A DNA stretch of 64,000 nt, taken from assembly GCF_000312485.1 (NCBI RefSeq), contig NZ_HE997648.1:63827-127826 (forward strand), given 5' to 3'. This stretch comes from Yersinia massiliensis CCUG 53443 (GTDB taxonomy: Bacteria; Pseudomonadota; Gammaproteobacteria; Enterobacterales; Enterobacteriaceae). The position numbers and the translations under genes were made by a program. Below the pieces are notes generated by a model. The model had not been told where the DNA came from. It did not search any database and worked only from the letters and a program-made list of their open reading frames with translations. Numbering within the stretch: position 1 is the stretch's first letter; each line of letters begins with the position of its first letter. Positions 37,777 through 48,139 of this stretch are shown here, piece by piece.

Positions 37777-39738
37777 ATGGCAGCATTGAGCAGAGTTTTT
37801 AGTCACTTTGAAAACGTGAAAGTCGGTAAGAAGCTGGGATTAAGCTTTTTCCTGATGTTGTTGTTGGTTGGGCTTATCGCGGGCACAACCGCTTATCATT
37901 TTTTCGTCATCGAAGAGCATGCTTACAAAGTCGACCTGAGCTACAAAATTAATAATGAAGCCAATCAGGCAAAATATAATCGTGCACTCTATGAACGTAC
38001 TTATGATCTAAAGTATATCGGCGAAAACTCACAGCACATCAACAATATAAAAGACCTTCTCGTTCAGAGTGAAAAACTTAGCTGGTCGGAATATAACCGT
38101 AAGACCATCAGCAGCATTACTGATGTGGTCGATGAATACCTGCAACAGCAGCGTAATTTTGTTAACGCTGTAGCGCATAAAGACGATGTGCGCAAAAGCT
38201 GGAACATTTCTGAAACCCAGAAAAACCTCAATGAGTTACAGCAAAGTCTGCTTAATGAAGGCGCTGATACCAATACGCAAATCCTGTTGGCGGAGATGAA
38301 TCAGAAACTCATGACCGTGCGCTACAACGCGCGTGGCTTATTGCTGGATCGCAATAAAGAATCGGAATCATCGCTTCTGACATCAATCAATATTGCTAAC
38401 AGTGCCGCGAATGCGTTTATGCCGGTGTTGTCCGCTGAACAGCAAAAAATATTAGCACCAGTGATAACGAGCCTCAGCACCTACAAAGATAACGTGTTGG
38501 CCTATTTACCGGCTTATCAGCAAGAGCTGGAAGTGGGGAAAGTGATGGAAGCTAACGCCAACGAGTTGAATCGGCTGGCAACGTATCTGTTTACCCAAGA
38601 ACTGCAAGGCACCCACGATGAAATCGATAACGCGCAATTGCAGTTAACTCTGACAGCCATTGCCGCTCTCCTGTTTGGTTTGCTGATCTCTTGGTGGATG
38701 ACTCGCCAGATTACCGTGCCATTACGTACCACGCTGGCCATGGCCGAGCGTATCGCCACCGGCGATTTAACGGCTGCAACCACGTCGAACCGCACTGATG
38801 AATTAGGCTTGTTGATGAATGCGGTGGCCCGAATGAATGAAAACTTGCGCACCATGATAGATGATATCCGCATCGGTGTGAGTCAGGTTTCTCATGCCTC
38901 TGGCGAAATTGCAGCGGGGAATACTGATTTGTCCTCCCGTACTGAAGAACAAGCCGCTGCCGTTGAAGAAACCGCTGCCAGCATGGAGCAGTTGAACGCC
39001 ACTGTTAAGCAGAATGCCGATAATGCTCATCACGCCAATCAGTTGGCGACAGAGGCATCACAGACAGCGCAACAAGGTGGCAAACTGGTAAATGATGTCG
39101 TGCGCACCATGAACGATATTTCCGGTAGCTCCAAACGCATTTCTGAAATTACGACCGTGATTAACAGTATTGCATTCCAGACCAATATTCTGGCACTTAA
39201 CGCCGCGGTTGAAGCCGCGCGGGCTGGCGAACAAGGCCGAGGTTTTGCGGTGGTCGCCAGTGAAGTGCGTAATCTGGCTCAACGTAGCGCGCAGGCGGCG
39301 AAAGAAATCGAAGAGTTGATTGGTGAATCTGTCTCTCAAGTGGATGCAGGGACTTCACTGGTGCAAAACGCCGGTCAGACGATGGAGAATATTGTCCGCT
39401 CTGTCACCCATGTGCGCGATATCATGGCTGAAATCTCCTCGGCATCTGATGAGCAAAGCCGTGGCATCACGCAAGTGAGCCAAGCGATTTCCGAAATGGA
39501 CAGCACGACGCAGCAAAATGCCGCCTTGGTGGAAGAGTCTGCCGCTGCTGCTGATTCATTGGCAGAACAGGCTATTCTGCTGGCGCAGGCTGTCGCGGTG
39601 TTCCGATTGTCAGATGCGGAAACAAACGCCACTCAAGGGAATATCAGCGCATCAGCAACGAAAAGTCATGCGCCAACCCTACGCCCTGGCACAGACACTC
39701 GCCGTGTCAGCCAGCAAGATAATTGGGAAACATTCTAA
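37777..39738 (+). CDS. Methyl-accepting chemotaxis protein
   Basis: A 653-residue transmembrane chemoreceptor. Span 1 is about residues 19-44 and span 2 about 289-308. The periplasmic part of about 244 residues is all-helical and larger than the Tar/Tsr four-helix bundle, the size of a helical bimodular (HBM) sensor. A HAMP domain (about 309-362) and a signalling domain with the hairpin tip [29 protein letters not shown] follow. The C-terminus NWETF is the tether for CheR and CheB. The start at 37777 follows GGAG; ATG at 37765 is less well supported. The ligand is unknown; organic acids are typical for HBM receptors. Confidence 0.88.
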   Translation: MAALSRVFSHFENVKVGKKLGLSFFLMLLLVGLIAGTTAYHFFVIEEHAYKVDLSYKINNEANQAKYNRALYERTYDLKYIGENSQHINNIKDLLVQSEKLSWSEYNRKTISSITDVVDEYLQQQRNFVNAVAHKDDVRKSWNISETQKNLNELQQSLLNEGADTNTQILLAEMNQKLMTVRYNARGLLLDRNKESESSLLTSINIANSAANAFMPVLSAEQQKILAPVITSLSTYKDNVLAYLPAYQQELEVGKVMEANANELNRLATYLFTQELQGTHDEIDNAQLQLTLTAIAALLFGLLISWWMTRQITVPLRTTLAMAERIATGDLTAATTSNRTDELGLLMNAVARMNENLRTMIDDIRIGVSQVSHASGEIAAGNTDLSSRTEEQAAAVEETAASMEQLNATVKQNADNAHHANQLATEASQTAQQGGKLVNDVVRTMNDISGSSKRISEITTVINSIAFQTNILALNAAVEAARAGEQGRGFAVVASEVRNLAQRSAQAAKEIEELIGESVSQVDAGTSLVQNAGQTMENIVRSVTHVRDIMAEISSASDEQSRGITQVSQAISEMDSTTQQNAALVEESAAAADSLAEQAILLAQAVAVFRLSDAETNATQGNISASATKSHAPTLRPGTDTRRVSQQDNWETF

Positions 39739-39774
39739 TGATCGGCTGAGCCATGTTTTGAGTGGGAGCATTTG

Positions 39775-39809
39775 TGAGCAGGAATAGTCAATACGCTTAT
39801 TCCTGCTCA
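39775..39809 (+). terminator. Hairpin after the chemoreceptor gene
   Basis: TGAGCAGGAATA and TATTCCTGCTCA form a 12-bp perfect stem with an 11-base loop. No T-run follows, so it may act as a 3' stabiliser or a Rho-assisted end. Confidence 0.5.
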
Positions 39810-39907
39810 TGCCATCGCGGTACTCGAGCAATCCATATTCCCTTTTACAGCGCCGCTATTAGGCAGGTATTCTGGCTCTCCCCTCTGAACGCAGGCAAGG
39901 AGAGCAA

Positions 39908-40582
39908 ATGAAGTATCCGCAGGTTTATATCGGTAATATCGAGCCTTATCACGGCAGTTCCCCCAGTGCGATTGGTAAACGCCAAGTTCAAGGTGGGATC
40001 ATGCTCACCCCACTAGGATTAGAGGGGGATGAACAAGCGGAAAAGCGCTTTCACGGTGGTCCTGATCGCGCGTTGTGCCATTATCCACGAGAGCATTATG
40101 CTTACTGGGCGCAGCAGTTTCCTGAACAAGCCGATCTCTTCTCACCACCGGCCTACGGTGAAAATATTTCGACCCTCGGCATGACCGAACAGAATGTGCA
40201 TATGGGGGATATCTACCGCTGGGGCGAAGCCTTCATTCAGGTTACTCAACCACGCTCACCTTGCTACAAACTCAATTTCCATTTTGCTATTGAGGAGTTA
40301 TCCGTTTTGATGCAGCAAAGCGGCCACTGTGGCTGGCTGTATCGCGTGATTTATCCCGGTAAAGTGAGTGAAAGCCACCCGTTAGAGTTGTTAGCCCGCA
40401 CCAGTGATATTTCCGTCGCTGAAGCTATTGGTATTGCGTGGCATATGCCGTTCGATGAAGAGCAATATCATCGCTTGCTGGCCGTTTCCGGCTTATCGGC
40501 CAGTTGGAGCAAAACCATGTTGATGCGAATTGCGGATGGAAAAATTGAAGATTTTAACCGGCGTTTGCTGGGGAAAAGTTAG
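39908..40582 (+). CDS. yiiM: YiiM MOSC-domain molybdenum-linked reductase
   Basis: A 224-residue cytoplasmic protein with a MOSC domain that binds molybdenum cofactor; E. coli YiiM detoxifies N-hydroxylated bases such as 6-hydroxylaminopurine. The conserved Cys lies in QPRSPCYKLN (about residue 120), and GGPDRALCHYPREHY is typical. A 3-alpha domain closes the C-terminus (ending FNRRLLGKS), so the gene is complete although an antitoxin remnant joins its stop. It shares the MoCo theme with nearby fdhD and fdoG. GGAGAG precedes the start. Confidence 0.93.
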   Translation: MKYPQVYIGNIEPYHGSSPSAIGKRQVQGGIMLTPLGLEGDEQAEKRFHGGPDRALCHYPREHYAYWAQQFPEQADLFSPPAYGENISTLGMTEQNVHMGDIYRWGEAFIQVTQPRSPCYKLNFHFAIEELSVLMQQSGHCGWLYRVIYPGKVSESHPLELLARTSDISVAEAIGIAWHMPFDEEQYHRLLAVSGLSASWSKTMLMRIADGKIEDFNRRLLGKS

Positions 40583-40782
40583 GTATCAAAGCGCAGTCAA
40601 CGGCGGCTCTCAGTGCGATGGGCCTTTCAGTGTCTGATGCGGTGCGCTTATTTTTGAATCGTATCGTTACAGATCAAGCATTTCCATTCGAGTTGAAAGT
40701 GCCAAATTCTCAAACACTTGCGGCTATGCAGGAAGCAGAAGAGATTGTTCGAACAGGAACACACTCAGAACTTTTTGATTAA
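40582..40782 (+). pseudogene. RelB/DinJ-type antitoxin remnant, 5' end missing
   Basis: Read in frame from 40582, the DNA encodes about 66 residues, GIKAQSTAALSAMGLSVSDAV then RLFLNRIVTDQAFPFELK and on to SELFD-stop. This is the ribbon-helix-helix and C-terminal part of a DinJ/RelB antitoxin. No start codon or the usual first strand is present; the sequence begins at the yiiM stop codon. No toxin gene follows. It is a leftover of a toxin-antitoxin module, too short to appear among long frames. Confidence 0.75.
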
Positions 40783-40796
40783 AAATCTTCATCAAA

Positions 40797-40824
40797 ACCG
40801 GGTGGCGATTTTATCACCCCCCGG
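40797..40824 (-). terminator. Terminator of yibL
   Basis: On the minus strand CCGG-GGTG and CACC-CGG form an imperfect stem followed by TTTTG, 19 bases after the yibL stop. Confidence 0.5.
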
Positions 40825-40842
40825 ATTGATTAACGGCTGTGA

Positions 40843-41199
40843 TCAGAATGCTTTCTTTGCGTAGCCGGTCACTTCTTTCAGGCCCATCTCACGACCCAAT
40901 GCGGTCATTGGATGAACCACGATGATACCGCGCACGGCTTTTTTCAGCGTGCCCATATCTGCCTGCTCTTTCTTGGTAATCGCACGGCTAAACGGCAGTT
41001 TTGCCAATTTCTGGGCTTCAGCACTCAGGTTTTTAACCCGCACTTCTTTCAGGCGCTGAATTTCAGCCGCCATTTTCTCTTTTTCTTTCATGTGCTGCGC
41101 GATCAAATCCACATTGCCTTGTTGGATGACGCTAGTGTCTTTGTGGTTCATCGCATCCAGCAAATCGCTTAGACGTTTAATTTCTGCATGTTCTTTCAT
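40843..41199 (-). CDS. yibL: YibL family ribosome-associated protein (DUF2810)
   Basis: A 118-residue basic protein matching E. coli YibL, which is found with ribosomes; its role is unclear. The start [16 protein letters not shown] is 48 codons inside the longest frame. The core [24 protein letters not shown] and [19 protein letters not shown] is strongly conserved, and the N-terminal half is helical, probably coiled coil. In E. coli it directly follows mtlR. Here the MocR/LysE pair lies between. Confidence 0.9.
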   Translation of the reverse strand: MKEHAEIKRLSDLLDAMNHKDTSVIQQGNVDLIAQHMKEKEKMAAEIQRLKEVRVKNLSAEAQKLAKLPFSRAITKKEQADMGTLKKAVRGIIVVHPMTALGREMGLKEVTGYAKKAF

Positions 41200-41362
41200 G
41201 GTATTGGCCCGTACATGCCACTGATGGGCACGATATTCGCTAAAGTTGGAGATAGGATAGCACTGATTGTGCTCCGATATGGAGAGTGTATACCCAAAGA
41301 AAGTGGAATTGCAGATAGGTGAGGGCCGCAACCCCCCTGCCATACCACGTAAAAAGGGAATA

Positions 41363-42844
41363 TCAAGATACTGGCTTTTCCGCCATTTCAGCCTCTAACG
41401 ATGGCCACCGCATCCCCGCCGGCAATCCACTGATGTCACAGGCAACAGCCCCCAGCCTTGCCAGCGCTTCGGTATAGCGTTGGTTGAACGGATAGCAGCA
41501 GGAGAGGCGAAACGCGTGGCGATAACGGCCGCTGGGCGAATACAGTGTCCCCGGTGTCAGGCAAATCTGTTCTTTCAGCATTTGATGGAAGAGTGCAACG
41601 GTATCCACGCTGTCGGGGAATTCGACCCAAAACACGAATCCGCCAGCCGGTTGGGTCACTTTGGTGCCATAGGGAAAGTGGCGGGTGATCAACTGCTGGG
41701 CTTGTTGCACCTGTTGCGCATAGCGGCGGCGCAAGCTGCGCAAATGGTGGTCATAGCCGCCAGACTCAAGGAACAGCGCTAGCGTTTCCGATAATAATGT
41801 CGATTCCGCCATCGAAGAGACGGCTTTTAACTTATGTAAATCCTCCGTGAAGCGCCCTCCATCTATCCAACCCACGCGGAAATCTGGGGCCAATGTTTTG
41901 GTGAAACTGGAGCAAAACAAGATCCAGCCATCGCTATCAAAGGCCTTTACCGCTGGGGATAAGGTCGAGCCAAATTGAATCTCGGCATATAAGCCATCTT
42001 CAATCAACGGCACTTGGTGATCGTTCATCAACTGAGCAAGGCGTTTTTTAGCGGCCAATGGCATAGTAAATCCCAACGGGTTTTGCACCGTTGGCATGGC
42101 GATCAGTGCGTTTAATCGCCCTTCTTTAAGCAACAACTCCAGTACGTCCAACGATAAACCCTGCTGCGGATCGGTTGGGATTTCGACCGCTTTCAACCCC
42201 AGACTGGCTAGCAGTGGCATCAGATAGAAATAGGTTGGCGATTCTAACCCGACGCAATCTCCCGGTTTAGTGGTGACGCGCAATGCCAATTGTAACGCTT
42301 CCATGCAGCCATGAGTAATGGTGATATCCGCCGGATTCGCCAACATCCCTAGCGTTATGGCACGGCGGGCGATTTGCTGGCGAAGGCGTTGACTACCAGG
42401 AGGCAAGGCGTATTGGCTGATGAGCTGCGGCTCACGGCGCAGTAACGAGGCCATAATACGGCCCAACTTGGCACTCGGATAAAAATCACCCGTCTGAGGA
42501 CAGGCCAATGAGATATTGGTGAAGCGCGCATTTTGTTGTGCGGCAAAAACGGTATCAATCAAGTCCAGTACTTCATCCACCGGTTTGCCCACGGTGGCGG
42601 TCGGCACCACGGCAGTCGATGGGCTACACACGTAGAACCCTGATTGCGGACGCGCCTCAATCAAACCGCGGTCTTCCAACGTCCGGTAGGCGGCCACTAC
42701 CGTATTGATGCTCACTTGCTGGTTTTGGGCGTAGCTGCGTACTGATGGCAAACGGCTACCGGCCAATAAGCTGCCTTTCTCGATGGCTTGCGCCAACGTC
42801 TCTGCCACCTGTAAGTAGCGAATTTCATTCATAACCAGCGACAT
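41363..42844 (-). CDS. MocR-type regulator (GntR helix-turn-helix fused to aminotransferase)
   Basis: A 493-residue PdxR/MocR-family regulator. A GntR winged helix (about residues 1-70; [37 protein letters not shown]) is followed by a type I aminotransferase-like domain (about 105-470). The PLP lysine lies in [15 protein letters not shown], so PLP binding is expected even if catalysis is not. The start [12 protein letters not shown] is eight codons inside the longest frame, ten bases after GGAG. It is divergent from a LysE-type exporter and shares a perfect palindrome with it, suggesting control of that gene. Confidence 0.85.
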   Translation of the reverse strand: MSLVMNEIRYLQVAETLAQAIEKGSLLAGSRLPSVRSYAQNQQVSINTVVAAYRTLEDRGLIEARPQSGFYVCSPSTAVVPTATVGKPVDEVLDLIDTVFAAQQNARFTNISLACPQTGDFYPSAKLGRIMASLLRREPQLISQYALPPGSQRLRQQIARRAITLGMLANPADITITHGCMEALQLALRVTTKPGDCVGLESPTYFYLMPLLASLGLKAVEIPTDPQQGLSLDVLELLLKEGRLNALIAMPTVQNPLGFTMPLAAKKRLAQLMNDHQVPLIEDGLYAEIQFGSTLSPAVKAFDSDGWILFCSSFTKTLAPDFRVGWIDGGRFTEDLHKLKAVSSMAESTLLSETLALFLESGGYDHHLRSLRRRYAQQVQQAQQLITRHFPYGTKVTQPAGGFVFWVEFPDSVDTVALFHQMLKEQICLTPGTLYSPSGRYRHAFRLSCCYPFNQRYTEALARLGAVACDISGLPAGMRWPSLEAEMAEKPVS

Positions 42845-42868
42845 GGTGACAGTTCTCCACAAGATCAA

Positions 42869-42902
42869 TGGGTACAGTTAGGAAGCAATTAAACTGTACC
42901 CA
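42869..42902. promoter_or_regulatory. Palindromic operator between MocR and LysE genes
   Basis: TGGGTACAGTT (42869-42879) and AACTGTACCCA (42892-42902) are perfect 11-bp arms 12 bases apart. The site lies 24 bases before the MocR start codon, where its own promoter should be. GTACAG/CTGTAC cores are common in sites of MocR regulators of amino acid exporters; the assignment here is inference. Confidence 0.6.
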
Positions 42903-43066
42903 TAACAATAGATAACTTCTGCTTCTGACGCCATCACGGATTGATGTTTATGCTGAATCTCTTGGCCGCAGAAATAATATTTCCAACGTCATTGGGGGGT
43001 TGTAGGCGGGTGAAACGTGAATTCATCGACAACGCCAACTTACGAGGAAATAAGAGGATTTTTATT

Positions 43067-43675
43067 ATGTTAGACAGCGCTTTCATCAGTTACGTTACCG
43101 TCATGTCGATCACCCCTGGCCCGAATAACCTGCTATTGGCGGCATCAGGCGTTAACTTTGGCTTACGTCGTACCTTTCCGATGATGCTGGGGATTACCTT
43201 TGGTTGTGCCTTGCAATGCGCATTGATGACCACGCTACTGGCACTCATCCTCAGTTGGATCGGGGTGATTCGCCTGCCGTTGGTGACGCTGGGCTGTGGT
43301 TACTTATTGTGGCTTTCATGGAAGATTTATCATGCGGGTAGCCCCAATACTCGAGATGGTGAGCAGCCGATGGGGTTTATTCAAGGGGCGTTATTTCAAG
43401 CGATTAACCCGAAAGCCTGGTTGATGGCCATGAATGTCGCCATCTTATTTACTCCTCGGGAAGGGGCGACACTCAGCCACACCTTGTTGATTGTCAGTGG
43501 TTTTGCCTTATTGAATTTGCCCTGTGTGGCCGTTTGGGCGGTGATGGGCGATCAGTTACGCCATGCATTACGGGTGAATTGGAAATTACGGTTGTTTAAT
43601 GGCGTGATGGGTGGATTGATGGCCATCACTGCATTGTGGCTGCTGGTGGATGAATGGCTTAGCGTGTTGCGCTAA
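43067..43675 (+). CDS. LysE/RhtB family amino acid exporter
   Basis: A 202-residue inner-membrane protein with about six spans, of the LysE/RhtB family that exports amino acids. The start MLDSAFISYV is 42 codons inside the longest frame, matches the family and follows an AGAGG. The signature SITPGPNNLLLAASG lies near residues 12-27, and the loop with AINPKAWLMA near 120. The gene is divergent from the MocR regulator and ends two bases from the mtlR stop. The exported compound is unknown. Confidence 0.88.
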   Translation: MLDSAFISYVTVMSITPGPNNLLLAASGVNFGLRRTFPMMLGITFGCALQCALMTTLLALILSWIGVIRLPLVTLGCGYLLWLSWKIYHAGSPNTRDGEQPMGFIQGALFQAINPKAWLMAMNVAILFTPREGATLSHTLLIVSGFALLNLPCVAVWAVMGDQLRHALRVNWKLRLFNGVMGGLMAITALWLLVDEWLSVLR

Positions 43676-43676
43676 T

Positions 43677-44231
43677 TCAGGCATGGCCGAGGGGGGAAAG
43701 TTTGGACACTTGTTTCTGGCTGATACGGGAGAGCAGTTCGGTGATCGACAGCACCATGGTTGAACGCACCATTTGTTGATAACGCTGACGTTGCATGGCG
43801 ATCAATGAAGCGTCTGCTTCATCGGGGCGCAAAAAAGTGGGGACAGGGGGTAACTCAGCAACACAATGTAATTCACCAAATGGCCCGAGGATTTCGTCGT
43901 CGGTAAAGCGATACTCGGTGCCATCGTGGTTGAGTTCTTCACGTAGCGCCATCAATAGCTCAGCATCTTCATATTCGTGACGCGTAATCACACCTAAGGC
44001 ATAAACCAGTTTTAACCGGACAGATAACTCGCCCAACGGCCCATCGCCGACCAACAATGGCTCCACGGCATATTTCACCGCATAGTCATCTTTACGAAAC
44101 ACCTGCACCACGAGAATATTCAGCGCTTCTGCTAATAATTCAACAGCAGCCATCAAGAAACTCCGAACCGTCTTTCCGGCGTTCAGATGTTCAAGTACCC
44201 GATTCTCAAATGCCTGTGTTTTTTCAATCAT
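43677..44231 (-). CDS. mtlR: Mannitol operon repressor MtlR
   Basis: A 184-residue MtlR-family protein that represses the mannitol operon in E. coli. It has no recognisable helix-turn-helix, as usual for this family, which often acts through other partners. The helical sequence with LVYALGVITRHEYEDAELLMALREELN is typical. It is the third gene of mtlA-mtlD-mtlR, 78 bases after mtlD. Confidence 0.92.
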   Translation of the reverse strand: MIEKTQAFENRVLEHLNAGKTVRSFLMAAVELLAEALNILVVQVFRKDDYAVKYAVEPLLVGDGPLGELSVRLKLVYALGVITRHEYEDAELLMALREELNHDGTEYRFTDDEILGPFGELHCVAELPPVPTFLRPDEADASLIAMQRQRYQQMVRSTMVLSITELLSRISQKQVSKLSPLGHA

Positions 44232-44309
44232 CGCTTGTCACTGGGGTGGTTGGTGAATGCTAAATGCGTCGTCATAGGCCTGCTAGAGGCAACAGGCCAA
44301 GACTGAGAA

Positions 44310-45473
44310 TCAGTGCGCCAGCTTATCCTGCATGGCGTTATACACATTCACCGCCTGTTCGACAACCTCGCTATCGGCAGGCAAGCCTGAAATTTGCGCT
44401 AACGCAGCTTTCGGCCCTAATTTTGCCAGTAACTCCACCAATTCCTGCGCTTGTGGATCTTGCTCACTGCGATAGCTCATGGCCGCGGCGATGCCGGTCA
44501 CCAAGTTATCGTGCGGTAATTGATACTCCAATGTCCCCAACAGCGGTTTGATCAAACGGTCACCGGCACTCAGTTTACGCAACGGCTGACGGCCGACGCG
44601 CTCAACATCGTCATGCAGGTACGGGTTCTCAAAACGGGAGAGGATCTTATTGATATAGGCTGCGTGTTTCTGTGGATCAAAGGCATAGCGTTTAATCAGT
44701 ACCGCACCACTTTCTTCCATCGCGCCTTTCACTGTCTGGCGCACTGCTGGGTCAAGAATGGCATCGCGAATAGTCTGGTGACCGGCAAGCTGGCCCAAAT
44801 AGGCCGTAATGGCATGACCGGTGTTCAGGGTGAAGAGTTTACGCTCCACAAAGGCCATCAAATTATCGGTTAATTCCATGCCCGCGATTTCCGGCGGCTG
44901 CCCTTTAAACTGGGTGCCATCGACAATCCACTCGCTAAAGGTTTCTACCGTAACGGCTAAAATATCTGTGCTGCCCGCTTCTGATGGTGGCACAATGCGG
45001 TCAACCGCAGAATCGACGAAACCAACATGCTGCTCAACCCACGCTTGCTCACTTTCAGGTAAGGCAGCAAACACATGTTGTTTTAGCTGGCTGGTGCCAC
45101 GCACCATGTTTTCACAGGCAATAATATTCAGTGGGCGGGTGTTACCTTGTTGATGGCGGGTGATGAGACCCTGTGCCACCGTACCGGCGATGCGGGCGAG
45201 AATTTGTGGGCCAACTGCGGTAGTGACAATATCTGCTTCTGCTATCAGGGCAACGACTTCTGGGCTACCACTGTTGACTGCGCTGACGTTGTTAACGTCT
45301 TCAACTCTTGCCTGTTCGCCTACCACATTGACCTGATAACTTTTGCGCTTATTCAGTTCATCCAGCAGCGGCTGATTAACATCAGCGAAGGTCAATTGCG
45401 CACCGGCATCAGCAAGAAGTTTACCGATAAAGCCTCGGCCAATATTACCTGCGCCAAAATGTAATGCTTTCAT
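44310..45473 (-). CDS. mtlD: Mannitol-1-phosphate 5-dehydrogenase
   Basis: A 387-residue NAD-dependent enzyme that oxidises mannitol 1-phosphate from the MtlA transporter to fructose 6-phosphate. The nucleotide-binding N-terminus [17 protein letters not shown] is the family mark, and the active-site region [16 protein letters not shown] lies near residues 213-228. It lies 109 bases after mtlA in the same operon, under control of the CRP-rich region upstream of mtlA. Confidence 0.96.
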   Translation of the reverse strand: MKALHFGAGNIGRGFIGKLLADAGAQLTFADVNQPLLDELNKRKSYQVNVVGEQARVEDVNNVSAVNSGSPEVVALIAEADIVTTAVGPQILARIAGTVAQGLITRHQQGNTRPLNIIACENMVRGTSQLKQHVFAALPESEQAWVEQHVGFVDSAVDRIVPPSEAGSTDILAVTVETFSEWIVDGTQFKGQPPEIAGMELTDNLMAFVERKLFTLNTGHAITAYLGQLAGHQTIRDAILDPAVRQTVKGAMEESGAVLIKRYAFDPQKHAAYINKILSRFENPYLHDDVERVGRQPLRKLSAGDRLIKPLLGTLEYQLPHDNLVTGIAAAMSYRSEQDPQAQELVELLAKLGPKAALAQISGLPADSEVVEQAVNVYNAMQDKLAH

Positions 45474-45582
45474 AGTTATTTACCTTTAACTGTTTGCTGT
45501 AAAAGGGCCGTTTGCTCCCAACGGCCCTATTCAGATTACGGCAACTACCCGACATTGTCGGGTAGTACTTAATGCCATTCAG

Positions 45583-47508
45583 TTATGACTTTTTGCCACC
45601 GAGCAGATCCAAAACTTCTTGCACGCTGGTGGTTTTGCTTAAGCGTTCAATCACTGATTCATCATCGAGTGCGTTTGTCAGGCTGGTAATCACTTGGATG
45701 TGCTCATTGTTGCGAGCAGCGATACCAATCACCAAACGGGCCACTTCGTCTTCGTCATCGCCAAAACGCACGCCTTCAGGGTATTGGCAGAACACCACAC
45801 CGGTTTTCAACACGCGGTCTTTGGCTTCAATCGTCCCGTGAGGCACAGCAATGGATTCACCCAAATAGGTCGAGGTCAGTTTTTCACGTTCTAACATCGC
45901 CTCAACATATTCTGGCTCGACATAGCCCCCTTTCACCAACTGCTCACCGGCGAAGCGAATCGCTTGTTCTTTCGCGCTAGCATGTTGGTTGAGGAAAATA
46001 TTTTCTGCGCTCAAACGGAACAGGTTAGCTTCCGATGCTTCGAAGCTATCGTCCAGCGTTTCAATCACTTTCTGTGTCGTGGCTGTCGCAATACCGGCTT
46101 CCACCAAACGGGCAGTCAGGTTGGAATACAACTGGCTGTCGAGGAAGTTAGTCAACGAAATATGCTGCGCTTGTGGTGCATGACGCATCGCACGCTCAGT
46201 CAAATCACGATGCGTGATAACCAAGTCCACATCGTCTGGCAAATTGTTGATTGCACAGTTAGTGACAGAGATATGTTTCAGGCCAGCATCTTGCACTTTT
46301 TTGCGCAACACACCGGCACCCATTGCACTGGAACCCATGCCAGCATCACAGGCGACGATGATTTTACGCACGGTGCTTAAATCGCCCGCAGCGGCAGCAG
46401 CATTCGCCGCTTGTGCGCCTTTAGACTGTGCTTTCATGTCTTGCATACGACGAGTGGCATCTTCCAGACTGTCTTCCTCGTCGTCTTTGATTTTAGAGCT
46501 TTTCAGCAGGATGGCTGACACCACGAAGGAGACCGCAAACGCCGCTGCAACCGCCGCAATATTGGCAAAATAAGCGCCTTTCGGGGTCATCGCCAGTACG
46601 GCCAAGATAGAGCCTGGTGAAGCAGGAGAAACCAGACCGCCGTTCAGCAGAGTCAGTGTAAACACGCCAGTCATACCGCCCAGAATCACCGCCAGCAATA
46701 AGCGTGGGTTCATCAGCACGTATGGGAAATAGATTTCGTGGATACCACCGAAGAAGTGGATGATCGCCGCGCCGCCAGCAGACTGCTTCGCGTTACCTTT
46801 ACCGAAGAACATGTATGCCATCAACACACCCAAACCTGGACCTGGGTTGGCTTCGATCAGGAAGAAGATAGACTTACCGGTTTCAGTCGCTTGCTGGATA
46901 CCCAGTGGCGAGAAGATACCGTGGTTAATCGCGTTATTCAGGAACAGGATTTTTGCAGGTTCAACGAAGATAGAGGCCAATGGCAACAGGTTGTTCTGCA
47001 CCATGATATGCACGCCGGCAGCCAGTACTTTAGACAGTACTTCGACCAGTGGGCCAATCGCCATAAAGGCCAGAATCGCCAACAGCATACCGATGATACC
47101 GGCTGAGAAGTTGTTAACCAGCATCTCAAAGCCGCTTTTGATTTTACCGTCTACCCAGCGGTCAAAGCGCTTAATTGCCCAGCCACCCAGTGGGCCTGCA
47201 ATCATCGCACCGAGGAACATTGGCATGTCCGCACCAACGATCACCCCCATGGTTGTGATCGCACCTACGACACCACCACGATCACCACCGACCAAACGGC
47301 CGCCGGTGAAACCGATCAGCAGAGGGAGTAAGTAGGTGATCATTGGGCCAACCAGTTTGGCTAACGTTTCATTTGGCAGCCAGCCGGTAGGAATGAACAG
47401 TGCGGTGATGATACCCCAGGCGATAAATGCGCCAATATTGGGCATAACCATATTACTGAGGAATCGGCCAAAATTTTGAATTCTGACCTTTGCGTCTGGT
47501 GAAAACAT
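45583..47508 (-). CDS. mtlA: PTS mannitol permease EIICBA
   Basis: A 641-residue inner-membrane phosphotransferase that imports mannitol and phosphorylates it. Order: IIC membrane domain (residues 1 to about 340, with GGIHEIYFPYVLMNP), IIB (about 380-470, phospho-Cys C387 in ACDAGMGSS) and IIA (about 500-641, phospho-His H557 in VPHGT). It matches E. coli MtlA throughout, with small changes in the linkers. It is the first gene of the operon, preceded by several CRP sites. Confidence 0.97.
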   Translation of the reverse strand: MFSPDAKVRIQNFGRFLSNMVMPNIGAFIAWGIITALFIPTGWLPNETLAKLVGPMITYLLPLLIGFTGGRLVGGDRGGVVGAITTMGVIVGADMPMFLGAMIAGPLGGWAIKRFDRWVDGKIKSGFEMLVNNFSAGIIGMLLAILAFMAIGPLVEVLSKVLAAGVHIMVQNNLLPLASIFVEPAKILFLNNAINHGIFSPLGIQQATETGKSIFFLIEANPGPGLGVLMAYMFFGKGNAKQSAGGAAIIHFFGGIHEIYFPYVLMNPRLLLAVILGGMTGVFTLTLLNGGLVSPASPGSILAVLAMTPKGAYFANIAAVAAAFAVSFVVSAILLKSSKIKDDEEDSLEDATRRMQDMKAQSKGAQAANAAAAAGDLSTVRKIIVACDAGMGSSAMGAGVLRKKVQDAGLKHISVTNCAINNLPDDVDLVITHRDLTERAMRHAPQAQHISLTNFLDSQLYSNLTARLVEAGIATATTQKVIETLDDSFEASEANLFRLSAENIFLNQHASAKEQAIRFAGEQLVKGGYVEPEYVEAMLEREKLTSTYLGESIAVPHGTIEAKDRVLKTGVVFCQYPEGVRFGDDEDEVARLVIGIAARNNEHIQVITSLTNALDDESVIERLSKTTSVQEVLDLLGGKKS

Positions 47509-48139
47509 AAAACACCCCTATTGGTACGCGCTAACAATAAGAGCGCGATATAATTGTTTTGTTGAGGCAGTTCTGCAAAACCCGCCGGTGCTATCGAATA
47601 CAAACACGCTGTATGCAAAACAAACTCTAGCACGCTCCTTTATTCACGCGTAGCTCACGGGTTTTGTGTGATGCATATCACATCAACACCCCCTCCATAC
47701 GGGTCAATTTGTTGATGGCGATCACACTATTGGGCTGTAAGAAAGTCACATCGGCGTTTTTTTGAGCTAGAAAGTCAATAAAGAGTGACTTAAATCACAT
47801 TTGTGATGGGTTGGTTTGTTTTGAAAATGTGATGTTAATCACAAGTTATTTTTGCTCGTCGGGACGAGATGTGACATTCGTCTGCTCAATATTGTGTGGT
47901 GTAGTTATTTGCAGGATGGAAATGTAAGAAAATGACAGAGGCGGTGATCGGGAATCAAGAAACTGGCGATGAATTTGGTTAAGTTTCGATCCATTCTTCT
48001 CTCAGCCGAAACCTGATCCAACACTTAACCGAAAGCCAGTGCGCCATCTAACCCCTCTCTGTGTCTATATCCCAAAACTTACGTTATTATTCGTGCCGTA
48101 ATTGTTTTCAGACTCACTTTAAGGCAGTCGAGAGTATGC
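47509..48139. promoter_or_regulatory. mtlA upstream region with CRP sites
   Basis: Perfect TGTGA-N6-TCACA sites lie at 47667-47682 and 47828-47843, and a good one (AGTGA-N6-TCACA) at 47784-47799; half-matches occur near 47711-47726. Such clusters mark mtlA promoters, where CRP activates strongly. The rest up to wecH has no gene; a decayed stretch of the AACCGAAA-type repeat lies at about 47972-48045. Confidence 0.75.

Noticed and set aside
41274-41340. Possible dispersed palindrome upstream of yibL (ATACCCAAAG...AATTGCAG)
   Set aside because: It resembles a common enterobacterial intergenic motif only in part, and no clear inverted arms could be drawn.
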